A stretch of 60,344 bases of DNA. Origin: Nocardia caishijiensis NBRC 108228 (GTDB lineage Bacteria; Actinomycetota; Actinomycetes; Mycobacteriales; Mycobacteriaceae). The DNA lies in the NCBI RefSeq assembly GCF_001612825.1, contig NZ_BDBE01000008.1:1-60344 (forward strand). Reading direction: 5' to 3'. The translations under genes and the position numbers were made by a program. Under the pieces are notes generated by a model that was given only the letters and a program-made list of their open reading frames with translations, did not search any database and had not been told where the DNA came from. Of this stretch, positions 8,920 to 19,825 are shown piece by piece; the first letter of the stretch is position 1, and each line of letters opens with the position of its first letter.

Positions 8920-10314
8920 ATGGGCATCGTGTCGAGATTCGAACGGCGCTTGCAGAGCGCTGTCGGTGACGTGTTCGCGAGGGTGTTCGGCGGCAGCGTC
9001 GTTCCCCAGGAGGTAGAGGCCGCGCTGCAGCGCGAAGCCGCAGATCGGATCCAGGATCTGGAGGGCGGGCATCAGCTCGCGCCCAACAGTTACGTGATCA
9101 CGATCAACGAATCAGATTTCGGGAAACTCGACGCAGATCACGACCTGACGACCAAGGCGTTCGCCAAACATCTGCAGGATTACATCCGCGAGCAGGGCTG
9201 GCAGACCTACGGCGAAGTGCACGTGGCGTTCGAGGCATCACCTACGCTGCACACCGGAATGTTCAGAGCGAGCGGCCGCGTCGACCCCGATGCCGGTCGC
9301 GGGACCGTCCCACCTCGCCCCGGACCGCCACAACGACCCGCACACCCGCAACCAGGAGCTGGCCCCATGACGCACAACTCAGGCTACGAGCCAAGCCGAG
9401 AGCCCGCGGAGTCCGATCCACGCAACCGCGGGTACGCACCGCCGCCCGCCGCGCCTGGGGCTCCCTATCCCGACGACTACGGCCGCGCGGGCGGCGGCTA
9501 CGGCGCGCCCGAGGGCCAGCCCGGCTACGACGCCGCCTACGGCCAGCAGGGCGGCGAGTACCACAACGGGTACGACCAGGCCCCGCAGCAGGGCGGGTAC
9601 GGCCAGCCCGGGTACGGCCAGCAGGGCTACGCCGACCAGGGCTACGACCAGCAGGGCGGCTACGGCCAGCAGGCCTACAGCCAGCAGGGCGGGTACGGGC
9701 AGTCCGGTTACGCCGACCCCGGCTACGACCAACAGGGTGGGTACGGCCAGCAGGGCTACGCCGACCCACAGCAGGGCTACGGGCAGCAGGGTGGATACGG
9801 CCAGCAGGGCTACGCCGAGCCCGGCTACGACCAGCAAGGTGGGTACGGCCAGAACGGTTACGCCGAGCCCGGCTACGGTCAGTCCTCCGGTTACGGCGCC
9901 CAGGCTGCCGGTTACGCCGAGCCCGCCTACGAGGAGCCCGCGGGCTACGGCCAGCAGGGCGGGTACGCCCAGCCGCAACCCGGCTACGGCCAGGCCGCGG
10001 GCGGTTACGGTGCCCCGGCCCAATCCAGCTACTCGGCCACCCTGCAGCTCGACGACGGCAGCGGCCGCACCTACCAGCTGCGTGAGGGTTCCAACATCAT
10101 CGGTCGCGGCCAGGACGCGCACTTCCGGCTGCCCGACACCGGTGTGTCGCGGCGCCACATCGAGGTGCGCTGGGACGGTCAGACCGCGATGCTCTCCGAC
10201 CTGGGTTCCACCAACGGGACGCTGGTCAACGGCTCGCCGGTACAGGACTGGCAGCTCGCCGACGGCGACGTCATCCGGGCCGGACATTCCGAGATCCTGA
10301 TCAGGATCGTCTGA
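8920..10314 (+). CDS. fhaA: FhaA, forkhead-associated regulator of cell-wall synthesis
   Basis: 464 residues from ATG 8920, with GGGAGGG upstream. Residues 1-110 are the DUF3662 domain ([21 protein letters not shown]). A long Gly/Tyr/Gln-rich disordered stretch follows (about 155-365, repeats such as [10 protein letters not shown]). The C-terminal FHA domain (about 370-464) has [10 protein letters not shown], the phosphothreonine-binding SRRHIEV and [10 protein letters not shown]. In mycobacteria FhaA binds phosphorylated MurJ (MviN) and restrains peptidoglycan synthesis; a murJ-pseudokinase gene lies in this same window. It heads the fhaA-to-pknB cluster. The repeat region is longer than I would expect for the family. 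Confidence 0.95.
   Translation: MGIVSRFERRLQSAVGDVFARVFGGSVVPQEVEAALQREAADRIQDLEGGHQLAPNSYVITINESDFGKLDADHDLTTKAFAKHLQDYIREQGWQTYGEVHVAFEASPTLHTGMFRASGRVDPDAGRGTVPPRPGPPQRPAHPQPGAGPMTHNSGYEPSREPAESDPRNRGYAPPPAAPGAPYPDDYGRAGGGYGAPEGQPGYDAAYGQQGGEYHNGYDQAPQQGGYGQPGYGQQGYADQGYDQQGGYGQQAYSQQGGYGQSGYADPGYDQQGGYGQQGYADPQQGYGQQGGYGQQGYAEPGYDQQGGYGQNGYAEPGYGQSSGYGAQAAGYAEPAYEEPAGYGQQGGYAQPQPGYGQAAGGYGAPAQSSYSATLQLDDGSGRTYQLREGSNIIGRGQDAHFRLPDTGVSRRHIEVRWDGQTAMLSDLGSTNGTLVNGSPVQDWQLADGDVIRAGHSEILIRIV
9477..10020 (+). repeat. in-gene GYGQQG-type coding repeats of fhaA
   Basis: Degenerate tandem units built on GGCTACGGCCAGCAGGGC and TACGCCGAGCCCGGCTACG encode Tyr-Gly-Gln low-complexity protein. Such direct repeats can expand or contract by slippage. 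Confidence 0.85.
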
Positions 10315-10479
10315 TCCCGTAAGCTGCGCGGTGCAGGTCACGTGTCGACGCCGTCGGCCCTATGATGCTGCCATCACACGCACGGCCCCGACCTCGGGGC
10401 CCGCAAGCCAGCACGCTGGTGGGGGTCACTTCGTCCCCTGCCGTACCGACGTACCCGGGCGAACAGGAGGTGGAACGCC

Positions 10480-10956
10480 GTGCAGGGACTGATCCTGCAA
10501 TTGACCCGCGCGGGGTTCCTGCTGCTGCTCTGGTTGTTCGTCTGGGCCGTTCTGCGGACCTTGCGCAGCGATATCTACGCGGCATCCGGCATCCGGATAC
10601 AGCCGAGGCCCGCACGCGGAGCGCGTGGTTCCATCGGTCTGCCATCCCTGAGCCGAGGCCAGAAGGGCGCCAAGTATCTAGTGGTGACTCATGGTTCACT
10701 AGCCGGCACTCGGATCACACTCGGCACGCAGCCGGTCCTCATCGGCCGCGCCGACGATTCGACGCTGGTACTCACCGACGACTACGCCTCGACCAGGCAC
10801 GCGCGACTGTCTCAGCGTGGTGACGACTGGTACGTGGAAGACCTCGGTTCCACCAACGGCACGTATCTCGACCGCGCGAAAGTCACCACCGCCGTCCGTG
10901 TTCCGCTCGGCACTCCTGTCCGGGTCGGCAAAACAGTGATCGAGCTGCGATCGTGA
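10480..10956 (+). CDS. fhaB: FhaB/FipA, membrane-anchored FHA protein
   Basis: 158 residues from GTG, with AGGAGG about 8 bp upstream. One N-terminal TM helix (about 9-27) precedes a basic linker. A C-terminal FHA domain follows: GRADDSTLVLTDDYASTRHARLS and [14 protein letters not shown] domains bind phosphothreonine; in mycobacteria this protein works with PknA/PstP at the division site. It overlaps pstP by 4 bp. The 165-bp gap to fhaA shows no further gene. Confidence 0.94.
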   Translation: MQGLILQLTRAGFLLLLWLFVWAVLRTLRSDIYAASGIRIQPRPARGARGSIGLPSLSRGQKGAKYLVVTHGSLAGTRITLGTQPVLIGRADDSTLVLTDDYASTRHARLSQRGDDWYVEDLGSTNGTYLDRAKVTTAVRVPLGTPVRVGKTVIELRS

Positions 10957-12392
10957 CACTTGTGCTGCGCTACACCGCGCGAAGCGACCGCGGACTCGTC
11001 CGGGGCAACAACGAGGATTCGGTCTACGCGGGCGCACGCCTGCTGGCCCTCGCCGACGGCATGGGCGGCCATGCCGCCGGTGAAGTCGCCTCCCAGCTGA
11101 TGATCGCCGCGCTGGCGCATCTCGACGACGACGAGCCCGGCGAGGACATCCTCGGCAAGCTCGACCGCGCCACCCGCTCCGGCAATGCCGCCATCGCCGA
11201 CCACGTCGAGGCCGAACCCGAACTCGACGGCATGGGCACCACGCTCACCGCCGTCCTGTTCGCCGGGCGCAAGCTCGGCATGGTGCACATCGGCGACTCG
11301 CGTGCCTACATGCTGCGCGACGGCGAACTCACCCAGATCACCCGCGACGACACCTTCGTGCAGTCGCTGGTCGACGAGGGCCGCATCACGCCCGAGCAGG
11401 CGCACACCCACCCGCAGCGGTCACTCATCATGCGTGCCCTCACCGGCAACGAGATCGAGCCGACGCTCATCATGCGCGAAGCCCGCGCCGGTGACCGTTA
11501 TCTGCTGTGCTCCGACGGACTCTCGGACGTGGTGAGCGACGAGACCATCGGCAACACCATGCGCGAGGGCAACACCGACGAGTGCGCCGACCGGCTCATC
11601 GAATTGGCTTTGCGCTCAGGCGGGCCCGACAATGTCACCGTCGTGGTCGCCGATGTGATCGACCTCGACTACGGGCAGAGTCATCCGATCGTCGCGGGCG
11701 CCGCCTCCACCGAGGAGGAGGAAGACGCGCCGCCGCCCAACACCGCCGCGGGCCGCGCCGCCGCCATGCGCCCGCCGCGCGCCCAGCCGCGCCGGGCCGC
11801 GGCCGCTCCCCCGCCGCCGGAGACCAAGTCGCACAAGCTGCGCTGGCTGCTGCTGTCGGTGGCGCTGATCGTGGCCGTCGCGGTGGGACTCGTAGTGGGC
11901 TACAAGATGATTCGCAGCAACTACTACGTGGGCGCCGACAACGACCAGGTGGTCGTGATGCGCGGGCTGCCCGGTTCGATCCTCGGCTACGCCATCCACG
12001 ATGTGGAGCTCACCGCCTGCGTCAACAGCAAGAACGAGATCACCCTGCTCGAGGTCGGCGCCACCGCACCGAACGGCTGCAAGAAGCTGATGGTGAGCGA
12101 TCTCAAGCAGACCGGCCGCGACCAGGTGGAACGCAGCCTGCCGCCGGATTCGCTCGCCCAGGCGCGCGAGAGCATGCGACTGCTGACCGGTGAGGTGCTC
12201 GATCCGTGCGCCAAGAAGGAATCGGTGCCGCAGCCGGGTGTGCTGCCCACCGAGGCACCGCCCGCCACTCCGGCGCCCGGGCCCGGTGACCAGCCCGCCA
12301 CGGCGACCCCGACGCCCGCACCGCCAACCACCACACCCGCACCGACACCTTCCCCGCAGATCTCAGGGGAGAACTGCCGGGTGACGGACTGA
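10953..12392 (+). CDS. pstP: PstP, PP2C-type Ser/Thr protein phosphatase
   Basis: 479 residues. The cytoplasmic PP2C domain (1-235) has metal-binding motifs [34 protein letters not shown] and CSDGLSD. A Pro/Ala-rich juxtamembrane linker is followed by a TM helix (about 297-317). An extracellular domain ends in a Pro/Thr-rich tail. It dephosphorylates PknA, PknB and their substrates. It is translationally coupled to fhaB upstream and to rodA downstream (1-bp overlap). Confidence 0.96.
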   Translation: MTLVLRYTARSDRGLVRGNNEDSVYAGARLLALADGMGGHAAGEVASQLMIAALAHLDDDEPGEDILGKLDRATRSGNAAIADHVEAEPELDGMGTTLTAVLFAGRKLGMVHIGDSRAYMLRDGELTQITRDDTFVQSLVDEGRITPEQAHTHPQRSLIMRALTGNEIEPTLIMREARAGDRYLLCSDGLSDVVSDETIGNTMREGNTDECADRLIELALRSGGPDNVTVVVADVIDLDYGQSHPIVAGAASTEEEEDAPPPNTAAGRAAAMRPPRAQPRRAAAAPPPPETKSHKLRWLLLSVALIVAVAVGLVVGYKMIRSNYYVGADNDQVVVMRGLPGSILGYAIHDVELTACVNSKNEITLLEVGATAPNGCKKLMVSDLKQTGRDQVERSLPPDSLAQARESMRLLTGEVLDPCAKKESVPQPGVLPTEAPPATPAPGPGDQPATATPTPAPPTTTPAPTPSPQISGENCRVTD

Positions 12393-13864
12393 TGTCCGCA
12401 CCGGCACCGCCGTCGGCGGGGGCGTTCCCCAGTCCCCCAGGCGGATTCGCGCCCGCACCGCCGCCATCGACGCGGCGGAATCAGGAGCTGTTGCTGCTGG
12501 CGGGCGCGGCGGGTATCACGACGGTGTCGTTGTTCATCGTCGAGGCGAGCCAGGAGCAGTCGATCACCTGGGACATCGCCAAGTACGGGTTGGCGTTCCT
12601 CGCGCTGTTCGGGGTGGCGCACCTGGCGGTTCGCCGGTTCGCGCCGTTCGCCGACCCACTACTGCTACCGATCGTGGCGCTGCTCAACGGTTTGGGTCTC
12701 GTCCTGATCCACCGCCTCGATCTCGCCGACGCGCAGCAGGCGGCCTACGAGTCGAGTCCCATCCCGTCCCCGGATGCCAACCAGCAGATCATGTGGACCG
12801 GCCTCGGCATCGTCGTGTTCATCAGCTTGCTCATCGTCTTGCGTGACTACCGCACGCTGGCGCGCTACACCTACACACTAGGCCTGGTCGGGCTGATCGC
12901 GCTGGCGATTCCGGCCCTGCTGCCGAGCCGGTTCTCCGAAGTCAACGGCGCCAAGATCTGGATCAAACTCCCCGGATTCAGTGTGCAGCCGGGCGAATTC
13001 GCCAAGATCCTGCTCATCGTCTTCTTCGCCGGGGTGCTCGTCGCCCAGCGTGACCTGTTCACCGCCGCGGGCAAGCATTTCCTCGGCATGGAGTTCCCGC
13101 GTCCGCGCGACCTCGGTCCGGTGCTGATCGTGTGGGTCGTGTGCATCGGCGTGCTCGTGCTCGAAAAGGACCTCGGCACCTCGCTGCTGATCTTCGGCAC
13201 GGTGCTGGTGATGCTCTACATCGCGACCGAACGGGTGGGCTGGTTGCTCATCGGCGGCGGCCTGCTCGCGCTCGGATTCGTCTTCGCCTATCAGCTTTTC
13301 GGGCATGTACGGGTGCGCGTCGACACCTGGCTGCATCCGTTCGACGACTACCACAACACCGGCTACCAGATCTCGCAGTCGCTGTTCGGTTTCGCCACCG
13401 GTGGCCTCGCGGGCACGGGCCTGGGCAGTGGGCGACCGCAGCAGGTGCCGTTCGCCAAGACCGATTTCATCGTCACCACCATCGGTGAGGAACTCGGCCT
13501 GATCGGCCTGACCGCGGTGCTGATGCTGTTCCTGATCTTCATCGTGCGTGGGCTGCGCACCGCGCTCGCCGTGCGTGACAGTTTCGGCAAGCTGCTCGCG
13601 GCGGGCCTGTCGTTCACCATCGCCGTCCAGATCTTCGTCGTGGTCGGCGGTGTCACCAAGCTGATCCCGCTGACCGGTCTTACCACACCGTTCATCTCCT
13701 ACGGTGGTTCGTCGCTGCTGGCCAACTACGCGCTGCTCGGATTGCTGATCAAGATCTCCGACGCCGCCCGTGCGCCCGCGCCCGCGCGCAAGCGTGCGGC
13801 GCCGCCGATCGCGGAGGCGTCGACCGAGTTGTTGCGGAGGCCGGAAGGCAGGGCGAGCGAATGA
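12392..13864 (+). CDS. rodA: RodA, SEDS-family peptidoglycan polymerase
   Basis: 490 residues with about 12 TM helices. SEDS hallmarks are [61 protein letters not shown] and [17 protein letters not shown]. It polymerises lipid II together with the class B PBP encoded next (4-bp overlap). The hydrophilic N-terminus is proline-rich, and the C-terminal tail after the last helix is about 40 residues long. Confidence 0.95.
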   Translation: MSAPAPPSAGAFPSPPGGFAPAPPPSTRRNQELLLLAGAAGITTVSLFIVEASQEQSITWDIAKYGLAFLALFGVAHLAVRRFAPFADPLLLPIVALLNGLGLVLIHRLDLADAQQAAYESSPIPSPDANQQIMWTGLGIVVFISLLIVLRDYRTLARYTYTLGLVGLIALAIPALLPSRFSEVNGAKIWIKLPGFSVQPGEFAKILLIVFFAGVLVAQRDLFTAAGKHFLGMEFPRPRDLGPVLIVWVVCIGVLVLEKDLGTSLLIFGTVLVMLYIATERVGWLLIGGGLLALGFVFAYQLFGHVRVRVDTWLHPFDDYHNTGYQISQSLFGFATGGLAGTGLGSGRPQQVPFAKTDFIVTTIGEELGLIGLTAVLMLFLIFIVRGLRTALAVRDSFGKLLAAGLSFTIAVQIFVVVGGVTKLIPLTGLTTPFISYGGSSLLANYALLGLLIKISDAARAPAPARKRAAPPIAEASTELLRRPEGRASE

Positions 13865-15324
13865 ACACTCCACTACGCCGGGTCGCCGTCGCCGTGATGG
13901 TGATGGTCGTCGCGCTGCTGGTGAACGCCACCTATCTGCAGGTGGTCAAGGCCGACGATCTGCGGGCCGACCCGCGCAACGTGCGCGTGCTGCTCGACGA
14001 GTACTCGCGGCAGCGCGGCCAGATCTCCGCGGGTGGCACCGTGCTCGCCGGTTCGGTCGCCACCGACGACCGGTACAAGTACCTGCGCCAATACCCGAGC
14101 AGCCCACCGGCTTACGCCCCGGTCACTGGGTTCTATTCGATGCAGTACGGCAAGACCGGCATCGAGCTGGCCGAGGACCCGCTGCTCTCGGGCAACGACT
14201 CGAGCCTGTTCGGGCGCAGGCTCGTCGACATGTTCTCCGGCCGTGACCCGCGCGGCGCCAACGTGCTCACCACCTTGAACCCGGTGATGCAGCAGGTGGC
14301 CTACGACGAGATGACCGCCAAGGGCTACACCGGTTCGGTGGTGGCGATCGAGCCGAGCACCGGCAAGATCCTGACCATGGTCTCCACCCCGAGCTACGAC
14401 CCCAACGAACTGTCGGGTCACGATGGTGCGGCGGGCCGTGCGGCCTGGGACCGGCTGAAGAACGACCCATCCCAGCCGATGCTCAATCGCGCTGTCTCGC
14501 AGACCTACCCGCCCGGTTCCACGTTCAAGGCCGTGGTCACCGCCGCCGCGCTGGCCAACGGCGTGAGCGTGGACGACCAGTTCACCGCCGCCCCGAACAT
14601 CACCCTGCCCGGTACCAGGACCACACTGGAGAACTACAACGGCGCCACCTGCGGCGACCAGCCGACCGCCTCGCTCACCGAGGCCTTCCGGCGGTCCTGC
14701 AACACCGCGTTCGTGGAGCTGGGGATGAAGGTCGGCGCCGCCGAACTCGAGGACCAGGCCGCGGCCTTCGGGATCGGCCCGCACCGGGGTGTCCCGATCC
14801 CGGTGGCCGAGTCGACGGTCGGGCCGATCCCTGACAACGCCGCGCTCGGCCAGAGCAGCATCGGTCAGCGCGACGTGGCGGTGACCCCGCTCGACGTCGC
14901 CGTGATCGCCGCGACCATCGCCAACGGCGGCTCCCGCATGCAGCCGTACCTGGTGGACCAGACCCAGGCCCCCGACCTGTCGGAGCTGAGTGTGACCGAG
15001 CCCTTCTCGGTGGGCCAGGCCGTGAGTCCGCAGGTAGCGTCGAGCCTGGTGAACCTGATGATCGCCTCCGAAGCCAACACCGCGGGCGGCGGCCGGTCGC
15101 CCTATCAGATCGCGTCCAAGACCGGCACGGCCGAACACGGCAGCAATCCCCGTAACACCCCACCCCATGCCTGGTATATGGCCTTCGCGCCCGCGCAGAA
15201 CCCGAAGATCGCCATCGCGGTGATCGTCGAGAACGGCGGAGATCGGGCGCTCGCGGCGACCGGCGGCTCGGTGGCCGCTCCGATCGCCAGGTCGGTACTG
15301 GACGCGGGCCTGGCAGGGGGCTGA
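13861..15324 (+). CDS. pbpA: PbpA, class B penicillin-binding protein transpeptidase
   Basis: 487 residues. An N-terminal signal anchor (about 7-25) precedes a dimerisation domain and the transpeptidase domain. The SxxK motif is in PPGSTFK (Ser near 220), SxN is SCN (near 279), and KTG is SKTGTAEHG (near 420). It cross-links peptidoglycan made by RodA. In mycobacteria PbpA is a PknB substrate acting in septation. It is translationally coupled to rodA; 37 bp separate it from pknA. Confidence 0.95.
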   Translation: MNTPLRRVAVAVMVMVVALLVNATYLQVVKADDLRADPRNVRVLLDEYSRQRGQISAGGTVLAGSVATDDRYKYLRQYPSSPPAYAPVTGFYSMQYGKTGIELAEDPLLSGNDSSLFGRRLVDMFSGRDPRGANVLTTLNPVMQQVAYDEMTAKGYTGSVVAIEPSTGKILTMVSTPSYDPNELSGHDGAAGRAAWDRLKNDPSQPMLNRAVSQTYPPGSTFKAVVTAAALANGVSVDDQFTAAPNITLPGTRTTLENYNGATCGDQPTASLTEAFRRSCNTAFVELGMKVGAAELEDQAAAFGIGPHRGVPIPVAESTVGPIPDNAALGQSSIGQRDVAVTPLDVAVIAATIANGGSRMQPYLVDQTQAPDLSELSVTEPFSVGQAVSPQVASSLVNLMIASEANTAGGGRSPYQIASKTGTAEHGSNPRNTPPHAWYMAFAPAQNPKIAIAVIVENGGDRALAATGGSVAAPIARSVLDAGLAGG

Positions 15325-15361
15325 ACGAAATGAGTGTGCGAGTGACAACACGGGGGCCCCG

Positions 15362-16858
15362 ATGCTGAACAACGGCGCCATGATCGCCGACCGCTACCGC
15401 CTGCAGCGACTCATCGCCACCGGCGGTATGGGTCAGGTGTGGGAAGCGATGGACACCCGGCTCGACCGTCGGGTGGCGGTCAAGGTCCTCAAGACCGAGT
15501 TCTCCGCCGACCCGACCTTCCGTCAGCGTTTCCGGGTCGAGGCACGCACCACCGCGCAGCTCAACGCGCCGGGTATCGCGGGCATCTACGACTACGGCGA
15601 GACCACCGACCCGTCCGGCGGCGAGACCGCCTACCTGGTGATGGAGCTGGTGCAGGGCGAACCCCTCAACGCCGTGCTCAATCGCATGGGCAGGCTCTCG
15701 GTGATCCAGGGTCTCGACATGCTCGAGCAGACCGGTCGCGCGCTCGAGGTGGCCCACGCGGCCGGTGTGGTGCACCGCGACGTGAAGCCGGGCAACATCC
15801 TCGTGACGCCGACCGGTCAGGTGAAGATCACCGACTTCGGTATCGCCAAGGCCGTCGATGCCTCCCCGGTGACCAAGACCGGCATGGTGATGGGCACCGC
15901 CCAGTACATCGCCCCCGAACAGGCTGTCGGCGAAGACGCCACCGCCGCCTCGGACGTGTACTCGCTCGGTGTGGTCGGGTACGAGGCCCTCGCCGGTGTC
16001 CGCCCGTTCACCGGTGAGGGCGCGATCACCGTCGCCATGAAGCACGTGCGCGACGCGCCGCCGCCGCTGCCCGCCGATCTGCCCGCCAACGTGCACGAGC
16101 TGATCGCGATCACCATGGCCAAGGACCCGGCGCAGCGTTACCACAGCGGCGGCGAGTTCGCCGACGCCGTCGCCGCCGTGCGCGCCGGGCACATGCCGCC
16201 GCTGCCCGGCGGTGCGGGTGCGTCGATGACCGGCGCCACCCGGGTCCTGCCGCCCGGCCCGACGACGGTGATCCCGGCCGCCGACTACGACGGCGCCACC
16301 ATGCGCTTCGGCCATCAGCCCGCCGGTCCGACCACCGGGTACACCGGCCCGGCCACGCAGGCCGCCGCGCCCGCCGCCGTCGCCGCGACCAACGACACCA
16401 AGAACAACCAGAAATGGCTGATCGCGCTCGGTGTCGGCGCGCTGCTGCTCGGCGGCGGCGTGATCTGGCTGCTGTTCGGCGGTGAGCCCAACCGCGACAC
16501 CGGCCCGACCACCACCACCGTGCAGACCACCGCGCCGCTGCCGCCGCCGGTGACGACCACCCGGCCGGTACCGCCGCCGGTCACCTCCGACGAGCCCGCG
16601 CCGACGCAACCCGCGCGCCCGACGACGACCACGCCGGAACCGACGACGACCACGGAACCGCCGACCACGACGCCGGAACCGACCACGACCAAACCGGACC
16701 CGACGACCACCGTCCCCAAGACGACCAAACCCGAGCCGACCACCACGAAACCGGCGGCGGCGACGACCACGCGGGACAAGCCGCGCATCCCCACCTTCGA
16801 TCTACCATTTCCGAATGAGGACAACAACGCCGTAGGCCCGAACATAGGACAGCAATGA
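15362..16858 (+). CDS. pknA: PknA, membrane Ser/Thr protein kinase
   Basis: 498 residues. The kinase domain (about 11-275) has glycine loop [12 protein letters not shown]-binding Lys41 (VAVK), catalytic [15 protein letters not shown] (ITDFGIAK) and GTAQYIAPE. One TM helix lies around residues 356-377 ([20 protein letters not shown]). The extracellular tail is Thr/Pro-rich with no PASTA domain and ends in a short acidic Asn-rich segment. It controls cell shape and division with PknB, whose gene overlaps by 4 bp. Confidence 0.95.
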   Translation: MLNNGAMIADRYRLQRLIATGGMGQVWEAMDTRLDRRVAVKVLKTEFSADPTFRQRFRVEARTTAQLNAPGIAGIYDYGETTDPSGGETAYLVMELVQGEPLNAVLNRMGRLSVIQGLDMLEQTGRALEVAHAAGVVHRDVKPGNILVTPTGQVKITDFGIAKAVDASPVTKTGMVMGTAQYIAPEQAVGEDATAASDVYSLGVVGYEALAGVRPFTGEGAITVAMKHVRDAPPPLPADLPANVHELIAITMAKDPAQRYHSGGEFADAVAAVRAGHMPPLPGGAGASMTGATRVLPPGPTTVIPAADYDGATMRFGHQPAGPTTGYTGPATQAAAPAAVAATNDTKNNQKWLIALGVGALLLGGGVIWLLFGGEPNRDTGPTTTTVQTTAPLPPPVTTTRPVPPPVTSDEPAPTQPARPTTTTPEPTTTTEPPTTTPEPTTTKPDPTTTVPKTTKPEPTTTKPAAATTTRDKPRIPTFDLPFPNEDNNAVGPNIGQQ

Positions 16859-18744
16859 CCACCCCGAAGAATCTCTCCTCGCGATACGAGCTTGGCGAGA
16901 TCATCGGGTTCGGTGGCATGTCCGAGGTGCACAAGGCGCGCGACGTGCGCCTCTCGCGCGATGTCGCGATCAAAGTGCTGCGTGCCGACCTGGCCCGCGA
17001 CCCCACGTTCTACCTGCGCTTCAAGCGCGAGGCGCAGAACGCGGCCGCGCTGAATCATCCGGCCATCGTCGCGGTGTACGACACCGGCGAGGCCACCGTC
17101 GACGACGGGCCGCTGCCCTACATCGTCATGGAGTACGTCGAGGGCGACACCCTGCGCGACATCGTGCGCGGCAAGGGTCCGCTGGCGCCGCGCAAGGCGA
17201 TGGAGATCGTCGCCGATGTCTGCGCCGCACTCGATTTCAGTCACAAGGCGGGCATCGTCCACCGGGACATGAAGCCCGCCAACATCATGATCAACCGCGC
17301 AGGCGCGGTGAAGGTGATGGACTTCGGCATCGCGCGCGCGATCGCCGACAGCTCCAACCCGATGACCCAGACCGCCGCCGTGATCGGTACGGCGCAATAC
17401 CTTTCGCCGGAGCAGGCGCGCGGCGAGACCGTCGACGCCCGCTCGGACGTGTACTCGGTCGGCTGCGTGCTGTTCGAAATCCTCACCGGTCAGCCACCGT
17501 TCACCGGTGACTCGCCGGTGGCGGTCGCCTATCAGCATGTGAAGGAAGATCCGCCGTTACCGTCGTCGGTGAATCCGGCGGTCCCGCGCGAGCTCGATTC
17601 GGTGATCCTCAAGGCGATGGCCAAGAATCCGGCCAACCGATACCAGACGGCCGCGGAGATGCGTGCCGACCTGATCCGGGTGCTCGGCGGGCAGAAGCCG
17701 AGCGCGCCGATGGTGATGAACGACGACGACTACACCGGCTACGACGAGCCCCCGCCGCGCCGCTTCGTCGATCGCGACGACACGTCCGAGCAGGCCGCTG
17801 TCGGGCCGCCCGCCGAGCAGGGCAACCGCACCGGATTGATCGCGCTCGGTGTCGCCGCGGCGCTGGCCGTCGCGTTCGGGATGTTCTGGGTGCTGATCGG
17901 CCCGGGCAGCAAGCCCGACCAGGTCGCCGTGCCGGATCTTTCCGGCAAGACCGAGCAGCAGGCCGAATCCGAGCTCGTGAAGGCCGGTTTCAGCGTGGCC
18001 GTGCAGCAGAAACCGGACGGCAAGGTGGCGCCGGGCAATGTGATCGCCACCCAGCCGCTCGGTGGGTCGCGCATCGACGAGGGCAGCACTGTCACCCTGC
18101 AGGTGTCGACCGGACCCGCGCAGGTCGCGGTGCCGCGCATCCTCGGGATGACCCAGGCCGAGGCCGAGCAGGCGCTGAATTCGACCGGGCTGCAGATGGA
18201 TCCGAACGTGCAGCGGCGCGCCTCCAGTGTCGCCGACACCGACCGGGTGATCGGGCAGGAACCGACCGCGGGCGTGCGCGTCGACATCGAACAGCCGATT
18301 GTCGTCGTCATCGGCAGTGGGCCCGAACAGGTCCGGGTGCCCGATGTGGTCGGCCAGGACATCTCCGTCGCCGAACCGAATCTCACCGTGAGCGCCGGAT
18401 TCAAGGTCGAGGTCAAAGAGGTGCTCTCGCCCCAGCCGAAGGGGCAGGTGCTCTCCACCAGCCCGGCGGGTGGCAGCAACGCGGAGAAGGGCTCGACCAT
18501 CACCGTGCAGGTGTCCCTCGGCGACCGCATCACCGTCCCCGACCTGACCGGGCTCACCCCTACTCAGGCGCAGGAGAAGTTGCGGGCGCAGGGCTGGACC
18601 GGTCAGCTCAGCCAGACCACGGTCATCACCCTCGACGGCAGTGCCTCGGGCAAGGTCGTCGGGCAGAACCCCCCGGCTGGCTCCTCGGTGACGATGAGCG
18701 GAAATGTGATTCTGCAGGTCGGGGCCTCACCCATTCCCCGGTGA
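16855..18744 (+). CDS. pknB: PknB, PASTA-domain Ser/Thr protein kinase
   Basis: 629 residues. The kinase domain (1-275) has [40 protein letters not shown] and [13 protein letters not shown] helix lies at about 325-347. Four extracellular PASTA repeats follow (about 355-625; each opens with V-P-D/R-L/I). PASTA repeats bind peptidoglycan fragments or lipid II. Likely targets encoded in this window are FhaA/MurJ, CwlM and PbpA, by analogy with mycobacteria. It is the last gene of the cluster. Confidence 0.97.
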   Translation: MTTPKNLSSRYELGEIIGFGGMSEVHKARDVRLSRDVAIKVLRADLARDPTFYLRFKREAQNAAALNHPAIVAVYDTGEATVDDGPLPYIVMEYVEGDTLRDIVRGKGPLAPRKAMEIVADVCAALDFSHKAGIVHRDMKPANIMINRAGAVKVMDFGIARAIADSSNPMTQTAAVIGTAQYLSPEQARGETVDARSDVYSVGCVLFEILTGQPPFTGDSPVAVAYQHVKEDPPLPSSVNPAVPRELDSVILKAMAKNPANRYQTAAEMRADLIRVLGGQKPSAPMVMNDDDYTGYDEPPPRRFVDRDDTSEQAAVGPPAEQGNRTGLIALGVAAALAVAFGMFWVLIGPGSKPDQVAVPDLSGKTEQQAESELVKAGFSVAVQQKPDGKVAPGNVIATQPLGGSRIDEGSTVTLQVSTGPAQVAVPRILGMTQAEAEQALNSTGLQMDPNVQRRASSVADTDRVIGQEPTAGVRVDIEQPIVVVIGSGPEQVRVPDVVGQDISVAEPNLTVSAGFKVEVKEVLSPQPKGQVLSTSPAGGSNAEKGSTITVQVSLGDRITVPDLTGLTPTQAQEKLRAQGWTGQLSQTTVITLDGSASGKVVGQNPPAGSSVTMSGNVILQVGASPIPR

Positions 18745-18809
18745 GGCCCGCGGGCCTAGACTCGAGCTAGCTCCATCCCACCCAGCACTGCTGAACGAGG
18801 AGGTAGCCC

Positions 18810-19229
18810 ATGACCACTGCCAGGGACATCATGAAGCCCGGCGCCCAGTGGATCACCCGCGACGACACGGTGGCGACCGCCGCCGCGGCGATGGCCGATC
18901 TCGGTGTCGGCTCGCTCGTCGTCGCCGACGACAACGAACGTATGTGCGGCATCATCACCGACCGCGACATCGTCGTGAAGTGCATCGCGCGCGGCCTGTC
19001 ACCGGAGCTGACGACCGCGGCCGAACTGTGTGAGGCGACGCCGCGCTGGATCAGCGCCGACGCCGATGTGGAAGACGTGCTCGACCAGATGGAAGACCAT
19101 CGGGTCAAGCGGATGCCGGTGATCGAGAACAAGCGGCTGGTCGGCATGATCAGCGAGGCCGATCTGGCCCGTCACCTGGACGACAATCAGCTCGGCGAGT
19201 TCGTCACCGCCATCTACGGGCGGCCCTGA
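18810..19229 (+). CDS. tandem CBS-domain protein
   Basis: 139 residues made of two CBS domains: about 1-65 (DIMKPGAQWITRDDTV, GSLVVADDNERMCGIITDRDIV) and 70-130 (RVKRMPVIENKRLVGMISEADLA). The sequence resembles the stand-alone CBS protein Hrp1 of mycobacteria. CBS pairs usually bind adenosyl ligands; the partner is unknown. AGGAGG lies 7 bp before ATG. It converges with the deaminase gene, whose stop is 6 bp away. Confidence 0.88.
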   Translation: MTTARDIMKPGAQWITRDDTVATAAAAMADLGVGSLVVADDNERMCGIITDRDIVVKCIARGLSPELTTAAELCEATPRWISADADVEDVLDQMEDHRVKRMPVIENKRLVGMISEADLARHLDDNQLGEFVTAIYGRP

Positions 19230-19235
19230 CGCCCG

Positions 19236-19694
19236 TCAGCTCAGGTCGAGGTGTTCGTTCATCGACCTGGCCGCCTCGGCCAGGTCGGTGAGTTCCACGA
19301 CTTCCACGCCGTTCGTGCGGAGTTTGTCCACACCCTCGCAGGCGGCGACGAACAGGCTCGGCTCGCGCCAGGCGATGACCACCCTGGGGATACCGGCGGC
19401 CAGGATGCGGTCGGTGCAGGGCTGCCGGGTCGCGGTCGCGCGCGTGGAGCACGGCTCGAGGGTGCTGTAGATCGTTGCCCGGGCCAGCCGTGGGTCGTGG
19501 GGGTCGAGCTTGTTCAGTGCCGATTCCTCGGCGTGCACCTTCTCGTCGGTCTCGCGTGAGTAGCCGGTGGAGATCTCCACACCGTCGACGACGATGACCG
19601 CGCCCACCGAATAGGCCGTGGAACTGGGCGGACACTGCCGGGCCAGCTCGATGGCCCTGTGCATAAAGCGGTGGTCGAGGCTGTCTGTGTGCAC
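19236..19694 (-). CDS. RibD-like cytidine/deoxycytidylate-type deaminase
   Basis: 152 residues. Zinc and catalytic motifs are H54-A-E56 (KVHAEESALNKL) and C82 with C93 (PCSTRATATRQPC). This is the CDA/RibD deaminase fold. The two cysteines are 11 residues apart, whereas RibD itself usually has about 9. The start is GTG 19694. The next gene upstream on the same strand is a RibD-C reductase, so the pair looks like a split RibD. A role in riboflavin or in another pterin/deazapurine-like pathway cannot be decided from sequence. Confidence 0.82.
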   Translation of the reverse strand: MHTDSLDHRFMHRAIELARQCPPSSTAYSVGAVIVVDGVEISTGYSRETDEKVHAEESALNKLDPHDPRLARATIYSTLEPCSTRATATRQPCTDRILAAGIPRVVIAWREPSLFVAACEGVDKLRTNGVEVVELTDLAEAARSMNEHLDLS

Positions 19695-19825
19695 GTTTTC
19701 CCCTGGCTTCGAAAGTTATCCACAGCCTGTGACAGATGTGGATTCGGTCATGTTCAGGTTGTGCAGTACGCCGGTGGATGAACTGTGAACAGCGGTATTT
19801 CCCCAGGTCGGGAGCTGGAATTCGA
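19695..19825 (-). promoter_or_regulatory. deaminase upstream gap with DnaA box
   Basis: This 131-bp gap separates the reductase and deaminase genes. It has a perfect TTATCCACA (19716-19724) just upstream of the deaminase start. No gene is seen. Confidence 0.4.

Noticed and set aside
9477..10020. CRISPR array
   Set aside because: The repeats are in-frame coding repeats of fhaA without regular unique spacers.
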